10,493 bases of DNA from Bacteroidota bacterium (GCA_023381535.1 JAMCSN010000266.1:1-10493), one strand, 5' to 3'. Shown: positions 1 through 6,314, counted from the first letter of the stretch. Numbers and translations are program-made. Notes: generated by a model not told the origin, from the sequence alone.

Positions 1-687
1 GGAATACATTTCCATTGGAGACCCGAAAGAAAACGAAGTTCTTTCCGCTGCTTCAATACGTTTGCCTTGTAACCAATAGTTCATACCAGCGTCAACAGCG
101 ACTCCCGCCATTGTAAGCAATCCAACGGACCTCACCGTTTCAAAAAAGGATTTTACTTCTCCATGCGATTTGTTTATGCTCTCCGCGACTCGCTCGAACT
201 CCCGTCCAAGTTTTTCAACATTCTCGACCGCTTCGGCTGCCCCCTCATTCATCGCACCCAAAAGCATTTTCTTTTTGTCTGGTCCTAAGAAATCAAAATA
301 TGGTTCGTTTAATTGCTCTGTTAAGTCCTCAGCAAAACCTTCGATCATACCACCTTGCTTTCGGAATTTCTTCTGCCATTTCCCTTGTGTGGATTTGGTA
401 ATTTTTCCAGAGCTAATATCGATATCCAAATCTTCCGCAAACTGTCGTTGATACTCTTGGATTTTTTGAAACTCAAAAACATCTTTACCAGAGGTAAAAT
501 TTTCAACTTTTTGTATTTGTTGTGGCGTCAGCCCCTCCTGAAAGGCGGGGCTCTGAACTGTTTGATTCATTCGTGAACTTATTTGCGCCGGCAAAGCTTG
601 CAATTGTTGAACAAGCTGATCAGCTCCTTCCAGCATCGGCAACACACGAGCGCGTATTTCAAAACTAAGACTATTTTCTTCATTCAT
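1..687 (-). CDS. Tape-measure-like protein, N-terminal 229 residues (runs off the left edge)
   Basis: The frame is open for 229 codons from ATG at 687 to the window edge. It starts 11 bases after the upstream gene and has an AGAGAGA ribosome-binding site, so it belongs to the same operon. The N-terminus (SLSFEIRARVLPMLEGADQL, residues 6-25, then a run of Leu/Gln up to about 36) has the look of phage tail tape measure proteins, which often open with a short beta-strand leading into a long helix. Residues 140-180 are again strongly helical, and residues 187-205 form a hydrophobic, Gly/Ala-rich segment like those inside tape measure proteins. The family role is to set tail length and help DNA enter the cell. 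This assignment rests on general character only; another long helical virion or membrane protein is possible. The C-terminal part, which would decide it, is missing. Confidence 0.6.
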   Translation of the reverse strand, partial: MNEENSLSFEIRARVLPMLEGADQLVQQLQALPAQISSRMNQTVQSPAFQEGLTPQQIQKVENFTSGKDVFEFQKIQEYQRQFAEDLDIDISSGKITKSTQGKWQKKFRKQGGMIEGFAEDLTEQLNEPYFDFLGPDKKKMLLGAMNEGAAEAVENVEKLGREFERVAESINKSHGEVKSFFETVRSVGLLTMAGVAVDAGMNYWLQGKRIEAAERTSFSFGSPMEMYS

Positions 688-698
688 GTCATTCTCTC

Positions 699-1271
699 TT
701 AAAGAAAGTATTCTCTTTGAACTTCTGTAATTACTTTTTGGAAAACGTTGTCCGGCAATGATCTCATATAATTTAAAATAATCGCTGCCGCCTGGTCCGG
801 ATCTGTATTTTCGTTCTTAGACTTCGGCTTTAGGGAAGTTTTATTACGAATTTCCTTCAGAATTTGTTTCCGGATATTCTTCGCATCCTCGTTAAATTTC
901 TTTGCTGCTGTAACAAACCGGTTCTTATACTCATCTAACTTTTCGGCCGGAACAACAGATTCTATTTCAGCAAACATTTTATCTGAAAAGAATTGTAATT
1001 GCCGGAGGTATACATGTATGTGATTATTTATAATTTGCTTGATCTCATCTTCCTCTGCAGCAAATTTCATCAATGCAATAAAAGAATTAAGCAAGTATGT
1101 TAAATCTTTCGCCGTATCAGACATAACCTCACTACGCTGTATCTGAACAATCAACCGGCTCAATAAACGCTTCGCGCTCTTCGTATCTCTTACGCGAATA
1201 GCTTTTACTGAGAGGGGGGGTATGTCTCTGCTTTGACCATTATTTACAACGAGTTGCAGTTTCTTAGCCAT
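699..1271 (-). CDS. Hypothetical 190-residue helical protein
   Basis: I do not recognise a named family. The N-terminus is basic (MAKKLQL). Residues 28-70 follow a pattern of the type D-x-K-x-A-K-R-L-L-x-R-L-I, then a short turn, then AKDLTYLLNSFIALM. I have the impression of similar two-helix segments in uncharacterised phage and bacterial proteins, but cannot confirm it. The remainder is mostly helical and charged, with a polar linker at about 145-158 (Lys, Asn, Asp, Pro) before a last helical part. There is no signal peptide or membrane segment. The gene follows the 95-residue gene by 11 bases and precedes the tape-measure-like gene by 11 bases, so it is probably co-transcribed. A structural or assembly role is an inference from position only. 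The ribosome-binding site is weak; the start is the first ATG after the upstream stop. Confidence 0.8.
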   Translation of the reverse strand: MAKKLQLVVNNGQSRDIPPLSVKAIRVRDTKSAKRLLSRLIVQIQRSEVMSDTAKDLTYLLNSFIALMKFAAEEDEIKQIINNHIHVYLRQLQFFSDKMFAEIESVVPAEKLDEYKNRFVTAAKKFNEDAKNIRKQILKEIRNKTSLKPKSKNENTDPDQAAAIILNYMRSLPDNVFQKVITEVQREYFL

Positions 1272-1282
1272 ATCATTTCACG

Positions 1283-1570
1283 CTAATTTGAATCGTTTTG
1301 TGCGTCTTTTTCATTACGTATTGCTTGATAAAGTTCACTCATTAAATCATCCGGCACAACATCAAAGAACTCTTTTGCCGTAATCAGTAGTGAATCAAGT
1401 TCTGAAAAGTCATCTTGATTTAGCGGACGTGTCTTCCTCAATTCTCGCGCTTGATTTAACAGCCGTTCTGCCGTTTTAAGATTATCCTGAACTGTTATAA
1501 GTCTAAATTCGAGATCGAATAAAACCGATGTTACCGGATCTATCTTTGGAAGTTTTGTTTCTTTTGCCAT
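1283..1570 (-). CDS. Hypothetical 95-residue helical protein
   Basis: The family is not recognised. After a short polar N-terminus (MAKETKLPKIDP), residues 13-47 form a long amphipathic helix with regular Leu and Ile. A short Pro/Asn/Asp turn at about 48-54 follows, then a second helix to about 85 and an acidic, Asn-rich end. This two-helix hairpin plan is shared with its upstream neighbours. The start has a GGAGA ribosome-binding site about nine bases upstream. The 60-base gap before it, which holds a stem-loop, is the largest between genes in this run. There is no cysteine pair, no membrane segment and no enzymatic motif. A scaffold, adaptor or chaperone-like role would fit, but nothing in the sequence proves it. 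Confidence 0.75.
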   Translation of the reverse strand: MAKETKLPKIDPVTSVLFDLEFRLITVQDNLKTAERLLNQARELRKTRPLNQDDFSELDSLLITAKEFFDVVPDDLMSELYQAIRNEKDAQNDSN

Positions 1571-1604
1571 TTCAATTTTCTCCGTTAATAATTGTCAAAA
1601 GTTT

Positions 1605-1623
1605 AGCCGGACTTTCACCGGCT
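1605..1623 (-). terminator. Stem-loop between two small genes, weak terminator or attenuator candidate
   Basis: AGCCGG and CCGGCT pair perfectly around a 7-base loop, just after the 97-residue gene. Read on the minus strand, a short run of four T follows a few bases later, so it could be a weak intrinsic terminator or an attenuator lowering expression of the genes further left. The T run is short and the gap is only 60 bases, so full termination is unlikely. Confidence 0.35.
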
Positions 1624-1630
1624 TAGATTA

Positions 1631-1924
1631 TTAATAACTCGGGATACTACTCAAATCATTAACTCTGTTTTGCTTCGTTCGTATCTGAACGGCAAGCATC
1701 TCAAAAGCTTTTTTAAAGCTTCGCTCGGCTTCTTGCAGCGTTGAAATTAATTCCTTTATTGGTGCCTCAGTTTTCAACCTCGCGGTGCCTTCAATTAATT
1801 CGTAAATGTAGTCAATCCTTGCCGTGATCTCGGGAAAGAAGTCTGCGCAACGCATTAGATGGCTAACATCTGTGGTCAACTCTTCGCGCTCGGTTTGCAT
1901 TTTTATGATTTCTGGATTATTCAT
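1631..1924 (-). CDS. Hypothetical 97-residue helical protein with a C-terminal IPSY tail
   Basis: The family is not recognised. Three helical stretches are apparent: residues 5-25, 30-50 and 55-88, the last rich in Lys/Arg and Glu. The C-terminus ends DLSSIPSY, and the 117-residue protein at 2425-2778 ends IIIPSYN. Both tails follow a similar F-x-K-A-x-E-M type helix, so the two may be diverged relatives. The ATG overlaps the end of the upstream gene by eight bases, which suggests translational coupling, and a GGGAG ribosome-binding site lies at good spacing. A second stop codon follows the first directly. There is no membrane segment or catalytic motif. Confidence 0.78.
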   Translation of the reverse strand: MNNPEIIKMQTEREELTTDVSHLMRCADFFPEITARIDYIYELIEGTARLKTEAPIKELISTLQEAERSFKKAFEMLAVQIRTKQNRVNDLSSIPSY

Positions 1925-2183
1925 TGGCCGTCTCCCTTGCGATGTCTACCATTTTGCGATACCCAAAGTGCCACTGTTCGATTAGTTGCTTGAGTGCCGC
2001 AAGATCTTCCGACAAGTCTAAAAATCTGTCTTTCAGTTTTGAAAAGAGTTGAGCCATTTCGGTTTCAACCATTTTCCCAGATGGCGTAAGCTTCTCAACC
2101 ATTTTTTGTTTTTCCGTTAGGCGGCTTAAATCCTCTTCCAGAGATTTAAGCAAAGGAAGCATTTCTTCTTTTGGTTTTTGCAT
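1917..2183 (-). CDS. Hypothetical 88-residue coiled-coil protein
   Basis: The family is not recognised. Residues 5-33 form a heptad-like helix with Leu spacing (LLKSLEEDLSRLTEKQKMVE). A Pro-Ser-Gly turn at 34-36 follows, then a second long helix from about 40 to 83. A single aromatic cluster, QWHFGYRKM, falls in the second helix at about 70-78. The fold is probably an antiparallel helical hairpin. It starts seven bases after the stop of the 67-residue gene and overlaps the following gene by eight bases, placing it inside a tightly packed operon. The ribosome-binding site is poor, which fits expression coupled to the gene before it. Confidence 0.75.
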   Translation of the reverse strand: MQKPKEEMLPLLKSLEEDLSRLTEKQKMVEKLTPSGKMVETEMAQLFSKLKDRFLDLSEDLAALKQLIEQWHFGYRKMVDIARETANE

Positions 2184-2190
2184 GTTGGTC

Positions 2191-2394
2191 TCAGCTTTTA
2201 AAGGTTTCGTAATAGCGGATTAATTTTTCAACCGCGCGGTTCAAATCCGTAATTGCGTCCATCGATTTTTCAATCTTTAGGTGTTCCTCTGCAATAGTGC
2301 CGATTTGAACTGATTTCGCGGTTTTGTAAGAGTCCAGTAGATCGCTTTGGATCGCTTTCAGACTGGCAATTTTGGTTTGTGCTGTAAGATACAT
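2191..2394 (-). CDS. Hypothetical 67-residue helical protein
   Basis: The family is not recognised. The protein is short and almost wholly helical, with two amphipathic segments (residues about 4-28 and 36-66) and no proline. It contains no cysteine, membrane segment or enzymatic motif. An AAGGA ribosome-binding site lies about ten bases before the ATG. Its place between two other small helical proteins, its strand and its tight spacing support it as a real gene despite its length. Confidence 0.65.
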   Translation of the reverse strand: MYLTAQTKIASLKAIQSDLLDSYKTAKSVQIGTIAEEHLKIEKSMDAITDLNRAVEKLIRYYETFKS

Positions 2395-2424
2395 TTCGTG
2401 TTTTTCCTTTTTTGTTTTTTGTAG

Positions 2425-2778
2425 TTAATTATAACTCGGTATAATTATTCGTTGAACTTTTTCTAAAAACATTTCTTGAGCTTTTTCTAAGAATTCAAGG
2501 CTCTTCGAATCTAAATCTTTCTTGTATTCTGTAAGTGCCGTAATCATTTCGCTAACACGTTTCAGCCATATCAGCAACTCCTCTTCCCGGGATTGTGTCG
2601 AATTGCAGATGTCCCGCATATTTTGGAAATGTGTCGCAAGCATCTTCTCAATACAACAAGTGAACTCATCCAATACGTTTTGGGCTGTAGGTGCAAGTTT
2701 TTTATTCAAAACTGCTTCAGATGCGTTTCCTAATTCACGTTGCACTACTTGTTTAGCTTCTTCTTCAACCGATATCAT
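2425..2778 (-). CDS. Hypothetical 117-residue helical protein with a C-terminal IPSYN tail
   Basis: The family is not recognised. The protein is acidic and helical throughout, with a Cys-Cys pair in EFTCCIEKML (residues 38-47) and one further cysteine near residue 58. A central helix holds a lone Trp (residue 71). The last helix (about 88-110) runs into a short hydrophobic tail, IIIPSYN, like the tail of the 97-residue protein at 1631-1924. An AGAGGG ribosome-binding site sits seven bases before the ATG. The gene begins 50 bases after the helicase gene, across a structured spacer, and opens the run of small helical genes. A plus-strand reading frame crosses the same DNA, but it has no neighbours in its direction and no family character. 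Confidence 0.75.
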   Translation of the reverse strand: MISVEEEAKQVVQRELGNASEAVLNKKLAPTAQNVLDEFTCCIEKMLATHFQNMRDICNSTQSREEELLIWLKRVSEMITALTEYKKDLDSKSLEFLEKAQEMFLEKVQRIIIPSYN

Positions 2779-2795
2779 AAACTACCCTCTATTCA

Positions 2796-2829
2796 AACGG
2801 AAACGGCGCTCTGTGGCGCGATCTCCGTT
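2796..2829 (-). repeat. Two-part stem-loop in the spacer after the helicase gene
   Basis: AACGGA at 2796-2801 pairs with TCCGTT at 2824-2829. Inside it, GCGC at 2806-2809 pairs with GCGC at 2816-2819 around a 6-base loop. The two stems are separated by symmetric 4-base internal loops. It almost fills the spacer between the helicase stop and the next ribosome-binding site. No T run follows on the minus strand, so an RNA processing or stability element is more likely than an intrinsic terminator. Confidence 0.4.
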
Positions 2830-4262
2830 CATATGGGATTATCTTCAGCTTCGGTTTCATAATAACTCTTAATTGATTTTTGCTGATTATTATCATCTTC
2901 CGTTCTTGATTCCCGAGTATCTGCCTCATTGTATCGGTTACCAACGTATTGAACAACAAAACTACGGTTAGAAACGGAATGGCGTGAACCTCGTAAGGTA
3001 ACCAGATATTGATCCCGGGTAAAAGTATAAGTGTATTCTGTGTTGTTTGTTGTATCGAATAGTTTTATCGAACTTTTGGGATCTTTCCGTTCGATATAAA
3101 AGAAATAGTCGGAATCTCTTTGCAGGCCCAAGCCTTGTGCTGTTCTTTCACCTTCATAATTTGATTGTGAGATTACAATAATGGCAATCTTTAATTGCAT
3201 CGCTAACCGTTTAAAGAATTTGGAAAGATGGTTAAGCTCCTCGTATGATTTATTGAATCGCTCGGCGGAGTTTACGAGCATGAGATAATCAATTACCGCA
3301 ACCTTGATATGATCCCGCTTTATGAGCTGTTTAAGTTTTGCAGCAATTTGATATTCATTCAATGAATCATCCAGTATAATTAGGGTAGTATTTTTCAGCT
3401 CGTTTGTAGCAGCTTCTAGCATTTTTATTTCTTCATCTGAAATTCGTGTATTTGCTGAATAGCCGTTGGGATTCCTTAATTTGTTATAATCAACTCCGCT
3501 TTCCAAACTCAAACTTTTTTTGATAAGTGCTGATTGCTGCATTTCATACGTAAGGTAAGCTCCGGGAATTCCTTGCCTTCCAAGATCTAGCGTTAGAGAA
3601 AATGCGAGTGTTGATTTGGTGGATTTCTCCCGCCCATAGATACCAACAAGATCACCAGGCATCAACCCACCAACATGTTTATTAAGTGTAGGAAAATTTG
3701 TGAATGCCATTCCGCGGTTTCGTTTACCGCTATCCCGCTCTCTTCGTATTTCGGCTATGGTGCTAAAAACCAGTTTACCCAACGGCAATTCTTTTTTCTC
3801 ATCTACAAAATCGATATCTGAATTTATCTTGTTGAATGCGCCTTCTGCTTCAGAAAGGAACTGAAATACATCTTGCTCTTTTTCATTCTTCGCGCGTTGT
3901 TCGATCTTACGGCAATTGATAATTATCTGTCTCAACAAAAACTTTTCAAGAACTACGCGGCTATAATATTTAACATTTTCGCTCGATGATATTTCGCTGG
4001 CAAACCGTGATATCATCGCTGCGCCTATTTTATCCGACAATCCTTTCTTTTTAAGAAATTCGTAAAGCGAAATGTTATCTATTGGGATTCCCTCAACATC
4101 CATTTCAACTAGGTTTTCAAAGATTGTCTGGTTGATTTCATCATAAAAATGTTTGGGCGTTAGTATAGAATTAACTTCAAGAAAACATTCTGGGTCAATC
4201 AAGATCGACCCTATTATCTTGCGCTCTATATCAGTTGAATTGGGTAAGGTTTCAGTTTTCAT
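2829..4262 (-). CDS. dnaB: DnaB-like replicative DNA helicase with an altered Walker A motif
   Basis: This is a hexameric replicative helicase of the DnaB/RecA-like superfamily, expected to unwind the element's DNA at its fork. The N-terminal domain (residues 8-150) opens with DIERKIIGSILIDPE, typical of DnaB, and a linker follows. The ATPase domain covers about 185-445. It holds GGLMPGDLVGIYG, a P-loop, TYEM with Glu240, the Walker B segment VAVIDYL with Asp325, and the SQ pair at 365-366. The P-loop reads GREKSTKS (210-217), whereas DnaB normally has a glycine before the lysine, as in GRPSMGKT; here it is threonine. The length of 477 is normal. The ATG overlaps the initiator stop as ATGA, and a GAGGT site lies nine bases upstream. 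The acidic, polar C-terminal tail (about 446-477) is probably disordered. Confidence 0.92.
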   Translation of the reverse strand: MKTETLPNSTDIERKIIGSILIDPECFLEVNSILTPKHFYDEINQTIFENLVEMDVEGIPIDNISLYEFLKKKGLSDKIGAAMISRFASEISSSENVKYYSRVVLEKFLLRQIIINCRKIEQRAKNEKEQDVFQFLSEAEGAFNKINSDIDFVDEKKELPLGKLVFSTIAEIRRERDSGKRNRGMAFTNFPTLNKHVGGLMPGDLVGIYGREKSTKSTLAFSLTLDLGRQGIPGAYLTYEMQQSALIKKSLSLESGVDYNKLRNPNGYSANTRISDEEIKMLEAATNELKNTTLIILDDSLNEYQIAAKLKQLIKRDHIKVAVIDYLMLVNSAERFNKSYEELNHLSKFFKRLAMQLKIAIIVISQSNYEGERTAQGLGLQRDSDYFFYIERKDPKSSIKLFDTTNNTEYTYTFTRDQYLVTLRGSRHSVSNRSFVVQYVGNRYNEADTRESRTEDDNNQQKSIKSYYETEAEDNPI

Positions 4263-4996
4263 ACGTAGGTTACCTCTTCACTATTAACGGTTTCTTTAGT
4301 CTGTGCGGTTATTATGCCGGCAACTCGCTTATCTCTGTAATTCTCTTTTATAATCTCAACATCGCCCAAGAACTTTTCTAGGCCTCGACTTAGAAAATCT
4401 TCCAAAGTCCAGCGATAATTAAAGTAATATCCTTTACCGTTTACGATTGTTGAATAGTTAGTTATAGATTGCAAAATTTCTTCTTCTGTATAGGTCTTCA
4501 AAGCAGTGAAGATCTTTCGTTTCGTTTTATCTGTAAGATTTTTGTGAACTATGATTTTCTGTTCATTCCAAAACGAGTATATATTTATATATGGGTTTTT
4601 ATTAGTGGGGCTGTTTACCATGTAGGTAAATGGCACATTGGTTAAATCTTCTATTTTTCCAGAGGAAATATTTTCGCATGGTAAATTTTGAGCGTTTTCA
4701 ATGATTTCATAAACATTATGAAGGAATTCCCCGTCTTCATTCCTCTCGCGAGTAATCTGTAAGAAACCCTTCTTTTGCAGCTCGGCCATGTATTTTGATA
4801 GAGATTTTTGAGTGCAGTTCATTATCTGGCAAAGTAATTCACGTGAAGGAAAACATTCCTTCTTGGTGTCGTTGGCATAGGATTTTAAGACTATGAATAA
4901 AAACCTTGCATTTCTTGAAAGGTTAGAATTACAAACAAATTTCTTTAAAATAGAAAACTGCCATTCGCCTCTATAGATAATTCTGTCATCGCTCAT
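4259..4996 (-). CDS. Winged-helix replication initiator or helicase loader
   Basis: The N-terminal part (residues 26-98) is a winged helix of the type common in phage and plasmid replication proteins: LSRNARFLFIVLKSYAND, then CFPSRELLCQIMNCTQKSL as the helix-turn-helix, then AELQKKGFLQITRE leading into a beta wing ending VYEI. After a polar linker (100-135), a second helical domain covers about 136-215 (INIYSFWNEQKI and later YYFNYRWTLEDFL). That layout matches phage replisome organisers, which bind the origin and bring in the helicase. The next gene is the helicase, overlapping by four bases. The start has GGAGG at 5004-5008, seven bases upstream. The C-terminal domain probably contacts the helicase; that part is inference. 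The exact family is not determined. Confidence 0.85.
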   Translation of the reverse strand: MSDDRIIYRGEWQFSILKKFVCNSNLSRNARFLFIVLKSYANDTKKECFPSRELLCQIMNCTQKSLSKYMAELQKKGFLQITRERNEDGEFLHNVYEIIENAQNLPCENISSGKIEDLTNVPFTYMVNSPTNKNPYINIYSFWNEQKIIVHKNLTDKTKRKIFTALKTYTEEEILQSITNYSTIVNGKGYYFNYRWTLEDFLSRGLEKFLGDVEIIKENYRDKRVAGIITAQTKETVNSEEVTYV

Positions 4997-5418
4997 TATA
5001 CTGCCTCCGCAAATAATTCAGTTTGTTTCTCATGTGGTTCGAATTGCTGAGTGTCATTCATACTGATTAACGAAAGCTTTAATATGATTTGCTTGTCGAT
5101 CCGCTCATTACAGAAGGGAGAAGTGACTCCAAGATTCAACCATTTCAAACGCGTTGTTGTTAATATCCGGTCACAATACTTTATTTTGATTATGTCAAAG
5201 TCATTGCGCAAAAGAATTTCCTCATTGATTCCCAAACCTCCGGGATCATTGTGAAAAAGATGGAAGACATTCTTAGCTGAACGGGGCACGCTGTAGAATA
5301 TTTTTTTTGAATGATCGATTTCACCGGCAATAAAATTATTTTGCTTCACATAGATACGTTCAAGCTTTGGCGCTATGAACTCGGCCCGGATCTGCGAATA
5401 TTGTTTAAGAGTTGTCAT
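4996..5418 (-). CDS. Uncharacterised 140-residue protein of the replication operon, possible clamp-binding tail
   Basis: The family is not recognised. ATG at 5418 is preferred because it overlaps the upstream stop as ATGA and has GGGGAG seven bases before it. The upstream alternative is a TTG at 5433 with poorer context. The protein looks mixed alpha/beta, with a central part (about 35-95) holding the motif NDPGGLGINEEILL. It ends QTELFAEAV; QTELF (132-136) resembles the QLxLF-type motif by which proteins bind the bacterial sliding clamp, and it sits at the C-terminus where such motifs are often found. The gene is directly upstream of the initiator, with stop and start sharing one base (TAATG). 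A role in replication is inferred from position and this motif. There is no catalytic motif or membrane segment. Confidence 0.75.
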   Translation of the reverse strand: MTTLKQYSQIRAEFIAPKLERIYVKQNNFIAGEIDHSKKIFYSVPRSAKNVFHLFHNDPGGLGINEEILLRNDFDIIKIKYCDRILTTTRLKWLNLGVTSPFCNERIDKQIILKLSLISMNDTQQFEPHEKQTELFAEAV

Positions 5419-5699
5419 ATATGCGCTCCCCAAATTCCTTTCACTTTTCGCTGGCGGTAATTACTCATCACATTCTTTGGAACATACGTACCAGCAGAAT
5501 TGAAATTTTGATTTCTAAGAGAATCAATTTTCTTCTGTAGGATCAGCCGCCGAATTAAAAGCTTGTTTACAGTCGACAAGTATCTAGCTTTCATTTTTTC
5601 ATCGGCTACTGTCAATAACTCTGCATTTATCTTGTGATGAGCTTCGAAGTTCTCTTGAAGTTGTTGCTCTAAATTTTGCAAGGTTTTATTATTCTTCAT
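5415..5699 (-). CDS. Hypothetical 94-residue coiled-coil protein
   Basis: Residues 5-65 form a long, charged helix with coiled-coil character (LEQQLQENFEAHHKINAELL and LLIRRLILQKKIDSLRNQ). A basic, polar tail containing NYRQRKVKGIW follows. The tail could contact DNA or a partner, but this is inference; no family is recognised. The gene starts 18 bases after the ribbon-helix-helix gene and overlaps the next gene by four bases at its preferred start (ATGA), so it is part of the replication operon. Its own ribosome-binding site is weak (GCGAG). Confidence 0.72.
   Translation of the reverse strand: MKNNKTLQNLEQQLQENFEAHHKINAELLTVADEKMKARYLSTVNKLLIRRLILQKKIDSLRNQNFNSAGTYVPKNVMSNYRQRKVKGIWGAHI
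5426..5431 (-). promoter_or_regulatory. Ribosome-binding site deciding the start of the 140-residue gene
   Basis: GGGGAG on the minus strand lies seven bases before the ATG at 5418. Together with the ATGA overlap it favours this start over the TTG at 5433, which falls beside the site itself. Confidence 0.6.
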
Positions 5700-5717
5700 C
5701 GGTTACTCGCGGGTTTT

Positions 5718-5897
5718 TTATTGTAAACCTTTTGATTCAAGATTTATAACTCGGTAGGCAGAGGAACGCATAAAAGCAGCAACACTCATACTTCTTTTTG
5801 CCGCCTCTTGCTTAAAGAATTCTAGTTCCTTAGCTTTGCATTTGACATGAAGACTTTTACTAAAAGATTTTTCAGAAGTATGATTTTTTGTCGCCAT
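5718..5897 (-). CDS. Small ribbon-helix-helix-like DNA-binding protein, first gene of the replication operon
   Basis: This 59-residue gene is easy to miss by length, but its ribosome-binding site is the best in the window: AGGAGG at 5905-5910, seven bases before the ATG. The N-terminal dozen residues are polar. A beta-strand-like segment, KSLHVKCK (14-21), is followed by helix 1, AKELEFFKQEAAKRS (22-36), a turn, then helix 2, SVAAFMRSSAYRVI (38-51). That is the beta-alpha-alpha plan of the ribbon-helix-helix (Arc/CopG) fold, also seen in MobC-like mobilisation accessory proteins and in antitoxins. Such proteins bind operators as dimers through the beta-strand. It is first after the long gap, so it may repress its own operon or regulate replication. 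A partner toxin is not evident: the next gene is a coiled-coil protein without toxin features. Confidence 0.8.
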   Translation of the reverse strand: MATKNHTSEKSFSKSLHVKCKAKELEFFKQEAAKRSMSVAAFMRSSAYRVINLESKGLQ

Positions 5898-6077
5898 TGT
5901 ATTTCCTCCTTAATGTCCAGTCCAAATGTAGCCACCCAATTGATCCCCGATGGTGTGATTTCTACAAATTTAGGTTGCTGCGGTAATTCGCCTAATTACA
6001 CGTGGTAAGAAGAATAATTATTTTAGTTCATTAAGCTTATGCGATTGGATTACCTTTCTCGTTATACCCGGATGAAG

Positions 6078-6103
6078 ATATTTCAATTTAATATTTCAAT
6101 ATT
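6078..6103. repeat. AT-rich direct repeats with a palindrome
   Basis: ATATTTCAAT occurs at 6078-6087 and again at 6091-6100, a period of 13 bases. The second copy lies inside a palindrome at 6090-6103 (AATATT, TC, AATATT). The stretch is almost purely A and T. It could be an operator or an easily melted part of an origin; chance in AT-rich DNA cannot be excluded. Confidence 0.4.
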
Positions 6104-6183
6104 AGTCTCTATAAACGTCAAAAATAAAGATGGCTTTGTGTGTGAAGGTCTCGGTTCATCGTAGTATGTGACAGCCAGTATTA

Positions 6184-6271
6184 CATAACGAACATTATGC
6201 TAAAGTCTTTGGGCAGTCCCTACAAGAGCGTCTTAGTAGTTCTGTCATCTCAGCATAATGTTGCATTATGC
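6184..6271. repeat. Dyad cluster with three copies of CATTATGC
   Basis: CATTATGC occurs at 6193-6200 and 6264-6271, and its complement GCATAATG at 6253-6260. The last two form a perfect 8-base dyad with a 3-base centre. AACATTATGCT (6191-6201) and its exact reverse complement (6252-6262) are an 11-base inverted repeat 50 bases apart. The left copy is also half of a weaker dyad, CATAA and TTATG (6184-6199). Two dyads in this arrangement resemble a two-site operator, a recombination site or an origin element, but no known class is recognised. Confidence 0.6.
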
Positions 6272-6314
6272 AAACTCGGCACCTAACATAGTCGCCTCAC
6301 CTTTGCTACGTTCC

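Noticed and set aside
526..555. Hairpin AGCCCC with GGGGCT near a possible terminator position
   Set aside because: It lies inside the tape-measure-like coding frame, no T run follows, and such stems are expected by chance. The AGGAGG-like bases there do not precede a start codon.
170..576. Two plus-strand open frames across the left edge
   Set aside because: The minus strand is open without a stop for 229 codons over the same DNA, starts at a ribosome-binding site and continues the operon. The plus frames lie alone and have no family character.
1917..2183. WXG100-like secreted protein (helical hairpin with an aromatic-Gly cluster)
   Set aside because: The cluster reads W-H-F-G within the second helix, not W-x-G in the turn, and no secretion genes are seen.
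2522..2872. Plus-strand frame of 116 codons opposite the 117-residue gene
   Set aside because: It is antisense to a gene with a good ribosome-binding site and consistent operon context, and it has no recognisable features.
5051..5254. Plus-strand frame inside the 140-residue gene
   Set aside because: It is a shadow of the minus-strand gene and has no ribosome-binding site or neighbour in its direction.
1632..5756. Repeated ATAACTCGG at 1635-1643, 2431-2439 and 5746-5754, two of them sharing 13 bases
   Set aside because: By simple counting, a shared 13-base match and a triple 9-base match are both expected about once or more by chance in a window this long. Two of the copies also encode the shared IPSY tail.
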